From Paenibacillus sp. 481 (lineage in GTDB: Bacteria > Bacillota > Bacilli > Paenibacillales > Paenibacillaceae), in assembly GCF_021223605.1 (NCBI RefSeq), contig NZ_CP075175.1:434001-498000 (forward strand): 64,000 bases of DNA, read 5' to 3'. The translations under genes and the position numbers were made by a program. Each line of letters begins with the position of its first letter. Position 1 is the first letter of the stretch. Below are positions 37,008 through 45,306 of the stretch, in pieces. The notes beneath the pieces are model-generated. The model was not told the origin of the DNA. It did no database searches and saw only the letters and a list, made by a program, of their open reading frames with translations.

Positions 37008-37352
37008 AGTTGCAACATTTTAACCCTCAAATAGTTCCTCATATTGAATAGTGATTCTCCCACTCTGAAGTATCCATTTCCTTTATGATTTTTAACCCAA
37101 ACTGGATAACCCAACTGGATGTTGAAGAAATGTTGAAGTAAGAAGAGTATTACTGAATCACACTGGCGCGGTCTTCGGAGCCGCAAGGACGGAAGAGAGG
37201 TAGGGCTTCTGTTGTTTTAGAATACAATAACGATGATAATCATATATTCAGCCGTTAGGAACGAGAGGCAAGTAAAAAAGCCCTGTGTGCTGGACAAGCA
37301 AGTTCGCAAGTGTACAACGAACCAATGCTTTCCCGCTTAACACAGGGCCTTT
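37008..37352 (+). ncRNA. Candidate small RNA, promoter to terminator
   Basis: The span between the plus-strand promoter and the GC-rich terminator is about 345 bases and shows no credible plus-strand gene; the best frame is an 18-codon peptide without a ribosome site. The piece around 37165-37215 is GC-rich and could fold (CGCGGTCTTCGG, GCCGCAAGGACGG). It is not recognised as 6S RNA, RNase P RNA or tmRNA. The call is tentative. Confidence 0.25.
37274..37350. terminator. Two-way terminator after trmD
   Basis: GCCCTGTGT (37280-37288) and ACACAGGGC (37340-37348) enclose nested pairings AAGCA/TGCTT and GTTCG/CGAAC, giving a three-tier hairpin. The minus strand then has TTTTTT (strong, for trmD) and the plus strand CTTTCT (weaker). 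Confidence 0.8.
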
Positions 37353-37376
37353 CTATATCCAAATACGTGTAGAGCA

Positions 37377-38144
37377 CTACGCGTTCCCATCCACATCCAC
37401 AGTTCTCAACTGCTGTAGCAGTTTCCGATCTTGATCAGAAAGTTTGATGTTAGTTAACAGATCAGGACGACGGTCTAACGTGCGCTTGAGCGCTTGCTCA
37501 TTGCGCCATTTTTCAATATTCACATGATGTCCTGATAATAGAACGTCAGGTACTTTCCACCCACGGAACTCCGCTGGACGTGTATAGTGCGGATACTCCA
37601 GTAATCCTGTGCTGAAGGAATCCGTAACTGCTGACGATTCATTGCCCAGTACACCTGGCAATAGTCTGACAACCGAGTCAACGACGACCATTGCTGGTAG
37701 TTCACCGCCCGTTAACACGTAATCCCCAACTGATAGTTCATCGGTAACTAAGTACTCGCGAATACGCTCGTCATATCCTTCATAATGCCCACAAATAAAA
37801 ATAAGGTGCTCTTCTTGTGAAAGCTCTTCCGCTTTCGCCTGCGTAAACGTTTCACCTTGCGGGCACATAAGGATGACGCGAGGACGTTTGTCTGTAGAAG
37901 CACCAGCTTGTCCTTGCGCCACAACAGCTTCAACAGCTGCAAAGATAGGCTCTGGCTTTAACACCATGCCGCCTCCGCCGCCATATGGATAGTCGTCTAC
38001 TGTCGAATGCTTGTTCGGGGAATAGTCACGGAAATTGACCGCATTCAACGACACAATGCCCTTTTCCTGTGCCTTCCCTAAAATGCTTGCACCGAAAACC
38101 CCTTCACACATTTCTGGAAAAATGGTGAGTACGTCAATTCGCAT
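37377..38144 (-). CDS. trmD: TrmD, tRNA m1G37 methyltransferase
   Basis: 255 residues. The SPOUT-knot motifs [38 protein letters not shown] and [20 protein letters not shown] are complete. It methylates G37 of tRNA using SAM, which prevents frameshifting. The start shares one base with the rimM stop (TAATG), so translation is coupled. Confidence 0.98.
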   Translation of the reverse strand: MRIDVLTIFPEMCEGVFGASILGKAQEKGIVSLNAVNFRDYSPNKHSTVDDYPYGGGGGMVLKPEPIFAAVEAVVAQGQAGASTDKRPRVILMCPQGETFTQAKAEELSQEEHLIFICGHYEGYDERIREYLVTDELSVGDYVLTGGELPAMVVVDSVVRLLPGVLGNESSAVTDSFSTGLLEYPHYTRPAEFRGWKVPDVLLSGHHVNIEKWRNEQALKRTLDRRPDLLTNIKLSDQDRKLLQQLRTVDVDGNA

Positions 38145-38662
38145 TACACCAAGCCCTCCATCAAATGAACCGTTACGAGCTTCTCTTGTACGTTTACATC
38201 AAGCACGACTTCATCAATAACCGGAATAAGCAATTCTTTACCTTTTGGTTGTTTGACAACCCACACATCGTTCGCACCTGGTGCAAGAATTTCCTTAATC
38301 GTTCCAAGCTCTTCACCCTCGTCTGTAACGACGCGGCAGCCCACAATTTCAAAATAGTAATATTCGTTATCTGGCAATTCCAATAAGTCCGCTTCTGTTA
38401 CCTTTAAAATCCAGCCTTTATATTTTTCAACATCATTAATGTTATCAAACTGCTCTAACTTCACGACATACATATTTTTATGTTCACGTGACCGTTCTAC
38501 TTTAACTGGAATCGTTTGGTTCGTTTCGGGATTAATCATTAGCAGTTCGCTATCTTTTGCAAAACGAACTTCTGGAAAGTCGGTCTGCGGGTACACTTTA
38601 ATTTCGCCGCGAATGCCTTGTGTGTTAACAACTTTGCCGACCGTAAACATTTTTTCAGCCAT
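38144..38662 (-). CDS. rimM: RimM, 16S rRNA processing factor
   Basis: 172 residues from ATG 38662 with AGGAGG upstream; the longer frame at 38863 runs through the khpA terminator and is rejected. It has the N-terminal RimM barrel ([20 protein letters not shown]) and a C-terminal PRC barrel ([20 protein letters not shown]). RimM helps mature the 30S head. It probably has its own weak promoter with extended -10 TGTTACACT around 38697-38705. Confidence 0.97.
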   Translation of the reverse strand: MAEKMFTVGKVVNTQGIRGEIKVYPQTDFPEVRFAKDSELLMINPETNQTIPVKVERSREHKNMYVVKLEQFDNINDVEKYKGWILKVTEADLLELPDNEYYYFEIVGCRVVTDEGEELGTIKEILAPGANDVWVVKQPKGKELLIPVIDEVVLDVNVQEKLVTVHLMEGLV

Positions 38663-38723
38663 ATTGAATCCTCCTGCACATTTACGTGTGCCCCTAGTGT
38701 AACACAAAAAGTTATCTACATAC

Positions 38724-38754
38724 GAAAAAAGGGCTAGGATATTCATCCTAACCC
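38724..38754 (-). terminator. Terminator after khpA
   Basis: GGGTTAGGAT and ATCCTAGCCC on the minus strand pair around a four-base loop and are followed by TTTTTTC. It would partly separate rimM-trmD from the upstream ffh-rpsP-khpA genes. Confidence 0.75.
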
Positions 38755-38765
38755 ATTTCCTCATG

Positions 38766-38996
38766 TTAAGAAATAATGTCCACGGCAACTCGTTTCGGAA
38801 CCTTAACGGCTGCCGACGTGACGACCGTGCGGAGCGCTTTGGCAATGCGCCCTTGCTTCCCAATTACCTTCCCGACATCATCAGGATGGACGTGAAGCTC
38901 GTAGACAACAACGTTGTCTTTTTCCACGATCTCCACACGGACCTCATCCGGATGATCGACCAAAGCGCGTGCAATAACTGACACTAACTCTTTCAT
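38766..38996 (-). CDS. khpA: KhpA, small KH-domain RNA-binding protein
   Basis: 76 residues, one KH domain with VGKVIGKQGRIAKALRTVV (GxxG loop). KhpA, working with KhpB in other Gram-positives, binds RNA and affects cell size and division. It lies between rpsP and rimM as in Bacillus (YlqC). Confidence 0.95.
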   Translation of the reverse strand: MKELVSVIARALVDHPDEVRVEIVEKDNVVVYELHVHPDDVGKVIGKQGRIAKALRTVVTSAAVKVPKRVAVDIIS

Positions 38997-39019
38997 TCAC
39001 GACCCTCCGAAAGATGAGA

Positions 39020-39292
39020 TTACTTCTGCAATTTTAGCTCATGGAACTTCTTCAGAACTCCAGCTTGACTAAGCAAGTTGCGAACTGTGTCAGAAGCTTG
39101 AGCACCTGTTTGCAGCCATTTCAACGCTTTTTCTTCGTTGATGCTAACTACTGCAGGTTGAGCAACCGGGTTGTAGAAACCGATCTCCTCGATAAAACGA
39201 CCATCACGAGGGGAGCGGGAATCGGATACAACGACACGGTATGCAGGTGCTTTATGAGCACCCATACGTTTCAAACGAATACGTACTGCCAC
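39020..39292 (-). CDS. rpsP: Ribosomal protein S16 (bS16)
   Basis: 90 residues starting M(GTG)[22 protein letters not shown] 39292 is eight bases after AAGGAGG and gives the universal S16 N-terminus; ATG 39301 lies next to the ribosome site and is rejected. It is part of the 30S body. It follows ffh by 33 bases. Confidence 0.97.
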   Translation of the reverse strand: MAVRIRLKRMGAHKAPAYRVVVSDSRSPRDGRFIEEIGFYNPVAQPAVVSINEEKALKWLQTGAQASDTVRNLLSQAGVLKKFHELKLQK

Positions 39293-39325
39293 GACATTCA
39301 CCTCCTTAACGGAATACTGTAAGGC

Positions 39326-40699
39326 TTAGCGGAAAGGAAACTTCATTCCTTTACCCACTTTGCTCTTCATATTTTTCATCATTTTAGGACCCTTAGGTCC
39401 CATCATGTCTGAGAACTGTTTCATGACACGGCGCATCTCGTCAAATTGCTTGATGAGACGATTAACGTCAGCAAGCGCCGTACCGCTGCCTGTCGCAATA
39501 CGCTTGCGACGGCTGTGATTGATGAGATCCGGATCTTGACGTTCAGCGGTCGTCATGGAACGTACAATTGCTTCAATGCGTCCCATTTGACGTTCGTCTA
39601 CTTTCAAGTTAGCCGTCTGCTTCATCTTGTTCATGCCCGGAATCATATCAAGAATTTGGTCGATTGGACCAAGCTTCTTCACTTGCTGCATCTGCTCAAG
39701 AAAATCATCGAACGTAAAGTCCGCGTTGCGCATTTTGCGTTCCATTTCCTTCGCCATATCAGCATCAATGTTCGCTTGCGCCTTCTCAATCAGGGAGAGC
39801 ATGTCGCCCATACCGAGAATTCGTGAAGCCATCCGCTCTGGATGGAACGGCTCGAGCGCATCAATCTTCTCGCCCAACGCTGCGAATTTAATCGGGCAGC
39901 CTGTAACAGCTTTAACCGATAGTGCAGCACCACCACGCGTATCCCCGTCAAGCTTCGTCAGAACAACGCCCGTAAGCTCAAGCTGTGAATTAAAGCTTTC
40001 TGCTACGTTTACAGCGTCTTGTCCTGTCATCGCATCGACGACGAGTAGCACTTCATCCGGTTTCACTGTCGCGTGAATCTGCTTCAGCTCATCCATCAAA
40101 GCTTCATCGATATGCAGTCGACCCGCAGTATCGATAATGACATAGTCCAAGTGATTCTCTTTCGCATGCTCCATCGCTTGGCGTGCAATATCGACCGGAT
40201 TCGCTTGATCACCAAGCGTGAATACCGGAACTTTAATCTGCTCACCTAGCACTTGAAGCTGCTTTATCGCAGCCGGACGATAAATATCGGCAGCCACGAG
40301 AAGAGGCTTGTGATTCTGCTTCTGCAACAGCTTTGCCAGTTTACCAGATGTCGTTGTCTTACCAGCACCTTGTAGACCAGCCATCATAATGACTGTTGGC
40401 GGCTTGTTTGCTTTAGCCAGCTTCGCAGCCGAGCCCCCCATCAAATCCGTCAATTCCTTATTGACGATGTCGATGATAACCATGCCCGGTGTGAAGCTCT
40501 TCATCACTTCTTGGCCGACAGCCTTCTCTTTTACTTTGGCGATAAATTCTTTAACTACTTTGAAGTTAACGTCTGCTTCGAGAAGAGCTAGTCGCACTTC
40601 GCGCATCGCTTCGTTGACGTCGTCTTCTGTTATCTTGCCTTTGCCGCGTAGTTTACTAAATACGTTCTGCAATCGGCTTGTTAATCCTTCAAATGCCAT
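39326..40699 (-). CDS. ffh: Ffh, signal recognition particle GTPase
   Basis: 457 residues. An N-domain, P-loop GLQGAGKTTTSGKLAKLLQ (near 107), DTAGRL, TKLDGDTRGGAALS and a methionine-rich C-terminal M domain (DMIPGMNKMKQTA, MRRVMKQFSDMMGPKG) are present. It binds signal peptides and 4.5S-type RNA and docks with FtsY. It follows ylxM by 19 bases. Confidence 0.98.
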   Translation of the reverse strand: MAFEGLTSRLQNVFSKLRGKGKITEDDVNEAMREVRLALLEADVNFKVVKEFIAKVKEKAVGQEVMKSFTPGMVIIDIVNKELTDLMGGSAAKLAKANKPPTVIMMAGLQGAGKTTTSGKLAKLLQKQNHKPLLVAADIYRPAAIKQLQVLGEQIKVPVFTLGDQANPVDIARQAMEHAKENHLDYVIIDTAGRLHIDEALMDELKQIHATVKPDEVLLVVDAMTGQDAVNVAESFNSQLELTGVVLTKLDGDTRGGAALSVKAVTGCPIKFAALGEKIDALEPFHPERMASRILGMGDMLSLIEKAQANIDADMAKEMERKMRNADFTFDDFLEQMQQVKKLGPIDQILDMIPGMNKMKQTANLKVDERQMGRIEAIVRSMTTAERQDPDLINHSRRKRIATGSGTALADVNRLIKQFDEMRRVMKQFSDMMGPKGPKMMKNMKSKVGKGMKFPFR

Positions 40700-40718
40700 T
40701 TCAATTCACCCCGTTCCC

Positions 40719-41078
40719 TTAATCCAACGCCTGCAGTTCACGGACAATCGCCTGCAGTTCCGCACGCTGCGGGTCGGGCATGCCTGTTATATTAGTTAAT
40801 GCGTCGTGCAGCATCACTGTCAGCTTCATTCGTTGTTCGAACTTCACCATCAGTTCAAGCTTGCTTTCATACGCTTCAAGCGTCTGCTCTGCTCGCTTAA
40901 TATGCTCGTACACCGCCTGACGGCTGATGCCAAACTCCGCTGCAATTTCACCCAAGGAAAAATCATCATGAAAATAACATTTCAGAAACGTCTGCTGCTT
41001 CTCCGTTAAGAGATGCTCATAAAAGTCGAACAGCATATTAATGCGATTCGTCTTCGCCAGTACGTGTTCTTCGTTCAT
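40719..41078 (-). CDS. ylxM: YlxM, helix-turn-helix partner of the SRP system
   Basis: 119 residues. The DUF/UPF0122 helix-turn-helix is visible: [40 protein letters not shown]. In streptococci YlxM stimulates the SRP cycle. ATG 41078 has GGAG eight bases upstream; the longer frame at 41099 is less likely. In B. subtilis ftsY stands directly before it; here about 22 kb intervene. Confidence 0.95.
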   Translation of the reverse strand: MNEEHVLAKTNRINMLFDFYEHLLTEKQQTFLKCYFHDDFSLGEIAAEFGISRQAVYEHIKRAEQTLEAYESKLELMVKFEQRMKLTVMLHDALTNITGMPDPQRAELQAIVRELQALD

Positions 41079-41132
41079 CCGGGCCACTCCTTTCGTCAAG
41101 GAAAAACACTTTACAGCCCATCAACGTCCCTA

Positions 41133-41161
41133 ATCATATCTAAATACGTTAACGATGTCAA
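41133..41161 (-). promoter_or_regulatory. Strong promoter of ylxM-ffh
   Basis: On the minus strand a perfect TTGACA, 17 bases, TATGAT. It lies 55 bases before ylxM and directly downstream of the chitinase terminator, so ylxM-ffh does not depend on the accessory block. Confidence 0.85.
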
Positions 41162-41212
41162 GGGGTTTACCTTAACAATTAGAAATAAAAAAAGTTCAGC
41201 GGGACAAATTAA

Positions 41213-41261
41213 AATCCCCCTGCTCCAACCGGCTGCAAATGCCAAGTCGTTCAGGGGGATT
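41213..41261 (-). terminator. Terminator after the chitinase genes
   Basis: AATCCCCCTG (41213-41222) and CAGGGGGATT (41252-41261) are perfect 10-base arms around a 29-base loop; TTTTAATTT follows on the minus strand. Confidence 0.8.
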
Positions 41262-41295
41262 ATTTGCTCGCTATGTGTTCATGAGGCGCTCATGT

Positions 41296-43023
41296 TTAGA
41301 AGGGCTGCATACCGAGCGTATCCAGCTTTTCTCCTGTAATATCAACGCCAATATTACTTGTTATATCGCGGTAGTGTCCGACGCGTCGTGCAATTCGACC
41401 GTCTTCTTCACCACGATTTCCTTCGAGGCCACCATTAATAACCATAATGGTTGCACCAAAGCTTGGTACCAAGCCTTTCGCTTTTTCCTCAGCAGAAGGA
41501 ATCCATTTACCTACCATAATATCGTGACAAGATGGCTTTGGCGGCTGTGGTGTCATCCAAAACAAAATGCCAGTCACAAATCCGAGTTTACCATCTTGCT
41601 TCACTAATTCAGGCGTTTGCAGCAGCACATTTTTATCACCGTAAATAATGGAACTAAATAAACCATAGTTATAGTTCCAGCTCAACTGAATCGGCCCACG
41701 TCCATGATAGGACTTACCAGGAGCCGGCGGATAGTCAGCGTGTTGTTCATCGCGATAGCCTGGGGCTGTTCCAATGCCAACTTCCTCATTCCAGTACAGA
41801 CCCCAGCGCAGTGTTCCTCCAGGTGCAGCAGGCCAGCCACCACCTGTTTCATGTGCAATGTTTGCTAAGAATCCAGCCAACTCCCGCTTGTTGTCACGTG
41901 CGGTACCTTCTCTAAGAAATGTACCGAAGTCAACAACTTGGGAGACGATTGGCTTATTGATGACCCAATCGTCGTTAAAGCCCTTCGTTTCTAGTAGCTT
42001 TGTTTCCTTCTTGCCCGTCTTGTCCAGACGATAAATGCGCTGTAGCCATTTTTGGCCTGCGCGATACTCCAGTTTGTATTTAATATTTGCTACTTCCCGC
42101 ACGGCGGATTTTAAGTTGTCATAGGAATAGTAGTCCGTCTGATTCGGGTCGTAATACTTCTCTTTTTTCGCATGCTGATGCCATTGGGGCGAGCCGATGC
42201 GCATCGGAAACAGCGCTTCGTACTGCGCTTGCGGCAATGCAGCCTCAACAGCTTGCACAGCCGATTCTGGCGCGAACTTAGGATCAATCCCTTGCCATAG
42301 CGCCTGAATCTGCGCATCTGTCAGCACGCGACTTTGTCCGACAGCAATGTCGCCGATGCTTGTGCGTACGGCCAGTTCCGCACTTAACGTCCCATTCCCA
42401 GCTGCATCCAACGCTTTAACGGTGTACGTATAAGCAGTGTCTGCTAGAAGCCCTGTATCAGCAAAGGTCAATCCAGCGGTTGACGTAACTTTTACACCGT
42501 TTCTATAAATCTCGTACTGCACGACTCCGACGTTATCCGTCGCCGCGGTCCACGAAATCGTAACCGATTGAGATGTCAGCGCTGTAGCTTGAAGGCTGGT
42601 TGGTGCAGTAGGTGCCGTTGTGTCTGGCGTACCCGGATTACCACCGCCATTGCCAGGATCGTTGCCGATCAGTTCCCACGGGTATTCCGCTGGATTCGTG
42701 GCAGGCGTTTCCGGATTATAGCCTTGCGTCCACCATCTGGCTTTGTAAAGTTTGCCTTTATACGATACGATATCACCTGCCTGGTAAGCCTTATCAGCTT
42801 GCCAAGGTGTTGGTTTAACCGCTTGTTGTAGGTCTGGCGCTTGTTGTGGTGTTGGTTGTACTAGTTGTACTGATTGTACAACTTGTTCTTGGTTCACAAC
42901 AGGATTTGCTTCAAGTGCTTCAAGCGTTGGACTGATCGGTAGAATCAACAGTGAAGTGGTTAAGGCTGCCAAGCAAGCACGCGCCAAAAAACGGCGTGAA
43001 TACGGATACTTTTGCAAGGACAT
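41296..43023 (-). CDS. Secreted GH19 chitinase with chitin-binding and FN3 domains
   Basis: 575 residues. N-terminal signal region with SRRFLARACLAAL; a CBM5/12-type module at about 73-121 (YQAGDIVSYKGKLYKARWWT); one FN3 domain at about 137-222; and a GH19 catalytic region to the end. HETGGG places the likely general acid at Glu392, WNEE near 412-414 the second glutamate, and YHGRGPIQLSWNYNYG the substrate-cleft segment. GH19 enzymes hydrolyse chitin with inversion and may also cut related glycans. It is 92 bases downstream of a paralogue and probably co-transcribed with it. Confidence 0.92.
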   Translation of the reverse strand: MSLQKYPYSRRFLARACLAALTTSLLILPISPTLEALEANPVVNQEQVVQSVQLVQPTPQQAPDLQQAVKPTPWQADKAYQAGDIVSYKGKLYKARWWTQGYNPETPATNPAEYPWELIGNDPGNGGGNPGTPDTTAPTAPTSLQATALTSQSVTISWTAATDNVGVVQYEIYRNGVKVTSTAGLTFADTGLLADTAYTYTVKALDAAGNGTLSAELAVRTSIGDIAVGQSRVLTDAQIQALWQGIDPKFAPESAVQAVEAALPQAQYEALFPMRIGSPQWHQHAKKEKYYDPNQTDYYSYDNLKSAVREVANIKYKLEYRAGQKWLQRIYRLDKTGKKETKLLETKGFNDDWVINKPIVSQVVDFGTFLREGTARDNKRELAGFLANIAHETGGGWPAAPGGTLRWGLYWNEEVGIGTAPGYRDEQHADYPPAPGKSYHGRGPIQLSWNYNYGLFSSIIYGDKNVLLQTPELVKQDGKLGFVTGILFWMTPQPPKPSCHDIMVGKWIPSAEEKAKGLVPSFGATIMVINGGLEGNRGEEDGRIARRVGHYRDITSNIGVDITGEKLDTLGMQPF

Positions 43024-43115
43024 GTAATACCTTCCCTTCTCCTATCCAGTTAGCTGAAATCATCTAGCACGATGAGTTTGAATCCTGATAGAGTCACGAG
43101 AACAATATGAACACG

Positions 43116-44963
43116 TTAAAATGGCTGCATGCCGAGTGTGTCCAGCTTCTCGCCTGAAATGTTCACGCCGCTCTTGTTCGTCAAGTCACGGTAGTGTCCG
43201 ACACGACGAGCAATACGGTAATCATCTTCGCCTTTATTTCCTTCTAAGGCACCGTTAATAACCATAATGGTAGCGCCGAATCCTGGAACAAGCCCTTTTG
43301 CCGATTGCTCAGGTGTTGGCACATAATTGCCAACCATAATGTCATGCGCAGACGGCTTCGGCCATTGTGGCGTCATCCAGAACAAGATACTGGACATAAA
43401 GCCGAGTCTACCGTCTCTTTCAATTTTTTCTGGTGCTTGCAGCAGTACATTTTTATCACCGTAAATAATCGAACTTGTTAATCCATAGTTATAATTCCAG
43501 CTTAATTGAATGGCACCCCGTCCATGATAGGACTTGCCTGGTACTGCTGGATAATCCTTGTTTGCTCCGTCTACGTAACCGATACCCCCGTTAATATAAT
43601 TAATTTCCTCATTCCAGTACAGACCCCACGTCAAGAAGCTTGGTGTGCCTGCGGTTCCCCCTCCTGTTTCATGCGAGATATTAGCCAAAAATCCAGCCAG
43701 TTCGCGTTTGCGATCCTTATCCGTTCCTTCTTTCAAGAAAGTTCCGAAATCAACAATTTTCGCTTTGATCGGTTTATTGCGGTTCCATTCAGCATTGAAA
43801 TCTTGTTCTTCATACACGAGCGTTTCCGTTTTTGTCGCTTTATCTAGACGATAAATTTGTTTATTAAACTCGCTATTACTATTTGGAAGCACACGATGTA
43901 CAACTTTATATTTAATGTTCGAAATGTCACGCACAGCTGAAATCAAGTTGTCGTAGGAGAAATAGTCGCCGAGAGTGCTCTTTTTAGCGTAGTAATTCTT
44001 GTCTTTAGCAAATGCGTGCCATGCCGTAGATCCAAGACGCATTGGGAAATATGCTTCGTATTCGGCCTTAGGCAGTGCAGATTGAACGGCCGCTACTGCT
44101 TTGTCAGGACCGTATTGTGGATCGATACCTTGCCACAGGGACTGAATTTGGACGTCGTTGAGTACACGACTCTGTCCGACTTTAAGATCATCGCCAATGC
44201 TTGGCCCATCGGATGTCTTGGCAGTAATTGCAGCGCTTGCTGTTGTGTTGCCCGCTGCATCAACAGCTTTCACAACATACTCATATGAAGTAAGCTTCTG
44301 CAATCCGCTGTCTTTGTAGGTCAACTCTGCCGTTGTTCCTACTTTAGCGCCATTGCGAAATACATCATACTGCTTCACACCTACATTATCCGTCGCTGCA
44401 CCCCATGATAGGGTAATCGTGACGTCGGATTGAGCCGTTGATACTAAGCCTGTCGGCGCAGTTGGTGGGGTCGTATCTACTGGACCCGGACCTGAGTCAT
44501 TGCCAACAAACTCCCATGGTGATTCCCACGGATTCGTGACTGGCTTGTCCGGCTTATCTCCTTGTGTCCACCATTTCGCTTTGTACAACTTGGATGCGTA
44601 AGACACGATCTGACCTGCGCTGTACGCCTTCGCAGCATCCCATTGTGGAGCTGTTGCCAGTGGAGCATTCGGCTGTTGTTCAGGTACTAGTGGAGCAGGT
44701 GGAGCTACAAGATTCGGATCTTGTGGCAGTTGCCCCTCAACTGGTGGAAGCGCTTCCTTTGGCGTGCCGGCTTCTGGGGAAAGCTTAGGTACCTCTGGAG
44801 TCTGTTGCGGCACTTCCGGTACCGTTACCGGAGCTGGGCTTGTCCCAGCTTGGGCAGACGCGGATGGTCCAACCGGGAAGACACCTACAAAGAGCGTTGC
44901 GCTAAGCGCAGCAGTCATCGTGCGCAGCAAAAATTTGCGCGAAAAAGGGTACTTTGAATTCAT
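43116..44963 (-). CDS. Secreted GH19 chitinase, paralogue of the next gene
   Basis: 615 residues with the same domain order: signal region (PFSRKFLLRTMTAALSATLF), a Pro-rich spacer (about 40-105), a CBM5/12-type module (about 107-154, YSAGQIVSYASKLYKAKWWT), FN3 (about 165-250) and GH19 with Glu432 in HETGGG and NEE at 451-453. The catalytic parts of the two proteins are very alike while their spacers differ, so they come from a gene duplication. AAGGAG lies upstream of ATG. Upstream sequence is AT-rich with a TATAAT but a poor -35. Confidence 0.92.
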   Translation of the reverse strand: MNSKYPFSRKFLLRTMTAALSATLFVGVFPVGPSASAQAGTSPAPVTVPEVPQQTPEVPKLSPEAGTPKEALPPVEGQLPQDPNLVAPPAPLVPEQQPNAPLATAPQWDAAKAYSAGQIVSYASKLYKAKWWTQGDKPDKPVTNPWESPWEFVGNDSGPGPVDTTPPTAPTGLVSTAQSDVTITLSWGAATDNVGVKQYDVFRNGAKVGTTAELTYKDSGLQKLTSYEYVVKAVDAAGNTTASAAITAKTSDGPSIGDDLKVGQSRVLNDVQIQSLWQGIDPQYGPDKAVAAVQSALPKAEYEAYFPMRLGSTAWHAFAKDKNYYAKKSTLGDYFSYDNLISAVRDISNIKYKVVHRVLPNSNSEFNKQIYRLDKATKTETLVYEEQDFNAEWNRNKPIKAKIVDFGTFLKEGTDKDRKRELAGFLANISHETGGGTAGTPSFLTWGLYWNEEINYINGGIGYVDGANKDYPAVPGKSYHGRGAIQLSWNYNYGLTSSIIYGDKNVLLQAPEKIERDGRLGFMSSILFWMTPQWPKPSAHDIMVGNYVPTPEQSAKGLVPGFGATIMVINGALEGNKGEDDYRIARRVGHYRDLTNKSGVNISGEKLDTLGMQPF

Positions 44964-45306
44964 AAATCAAAAACTCCTTTTTGGATGAATTTGGAATACA
45001 ACTCTATTATATTAAAATAAATAGATAATCACCATAGGTTTTGAGTATGAAAAGAAACATTTTTTTCTCAATGTGCCGAACAGACTCAGAGGAACTATCA
45101 AGGAAGGATAATATATGCTCATACATAGCAGGCAATTACGTAGCTAAGTATATAGCGCCCACTATATTTTGACGTACTATACCTTTTCAAAGCCGATCTC
45201 GAAAAGCATCTACTAACTACATCAATTAATAGAATCATTCAATGAATAAACCCTCCCATTCATACAACACGCATGAACGGGAGGGTTTAGTTTACTATTT
45301 TACAAA
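44964..45306. other. Intergenic region upstream of the chitinase pair
   Basis: 343 bases, AT-rich. On the minus strand it has a possible chitinase promoter (TATAAT near 45005-45012) and the terminator of the giant FN3 gene at 45247-45289. The remainder, 45061-45240, shows no gene or repeat. Confidence 0.5.
45247..45289 (-). terminator. Terminator of the giant FN3 gene
   Basis: TAAACCCTCCC (45247-45257) and GGGAGGGTTTA (45279-45289) pair, extended by ATTCAT/ATGAA in the loop. TTTATTCATT follows on the minus strand. Confidence 0.75.

Larger units (their letters stand above)
36875..37376. other. 502-base gap between trmD and the small coiled-coil gene
   Basis: It holds the minus-strand promoter of the small gene, a plus-strand promoter at 36974-37002, about 270 bases of unassigned sequence with short direct repeats (AACCCAAACTGGAT and AACCCAACTGGAT near 37093-37119), and a two-way terminator at 37274-37350. 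The antisense frame at 36983-37186 has no ribosome site and is not called. Confidence 0.5.

Noticed and set aside
38663-38863. Extended N-terminus of RimM
   Set aside because: It would read through the khpA terminator and part of khpA; AGGAGG marks ATG 38662.
45061-45240. Searched for a gene between the chitinase promoter and the FN3 terminator
   Set aside because: No frame with a ribosome site on either strand.
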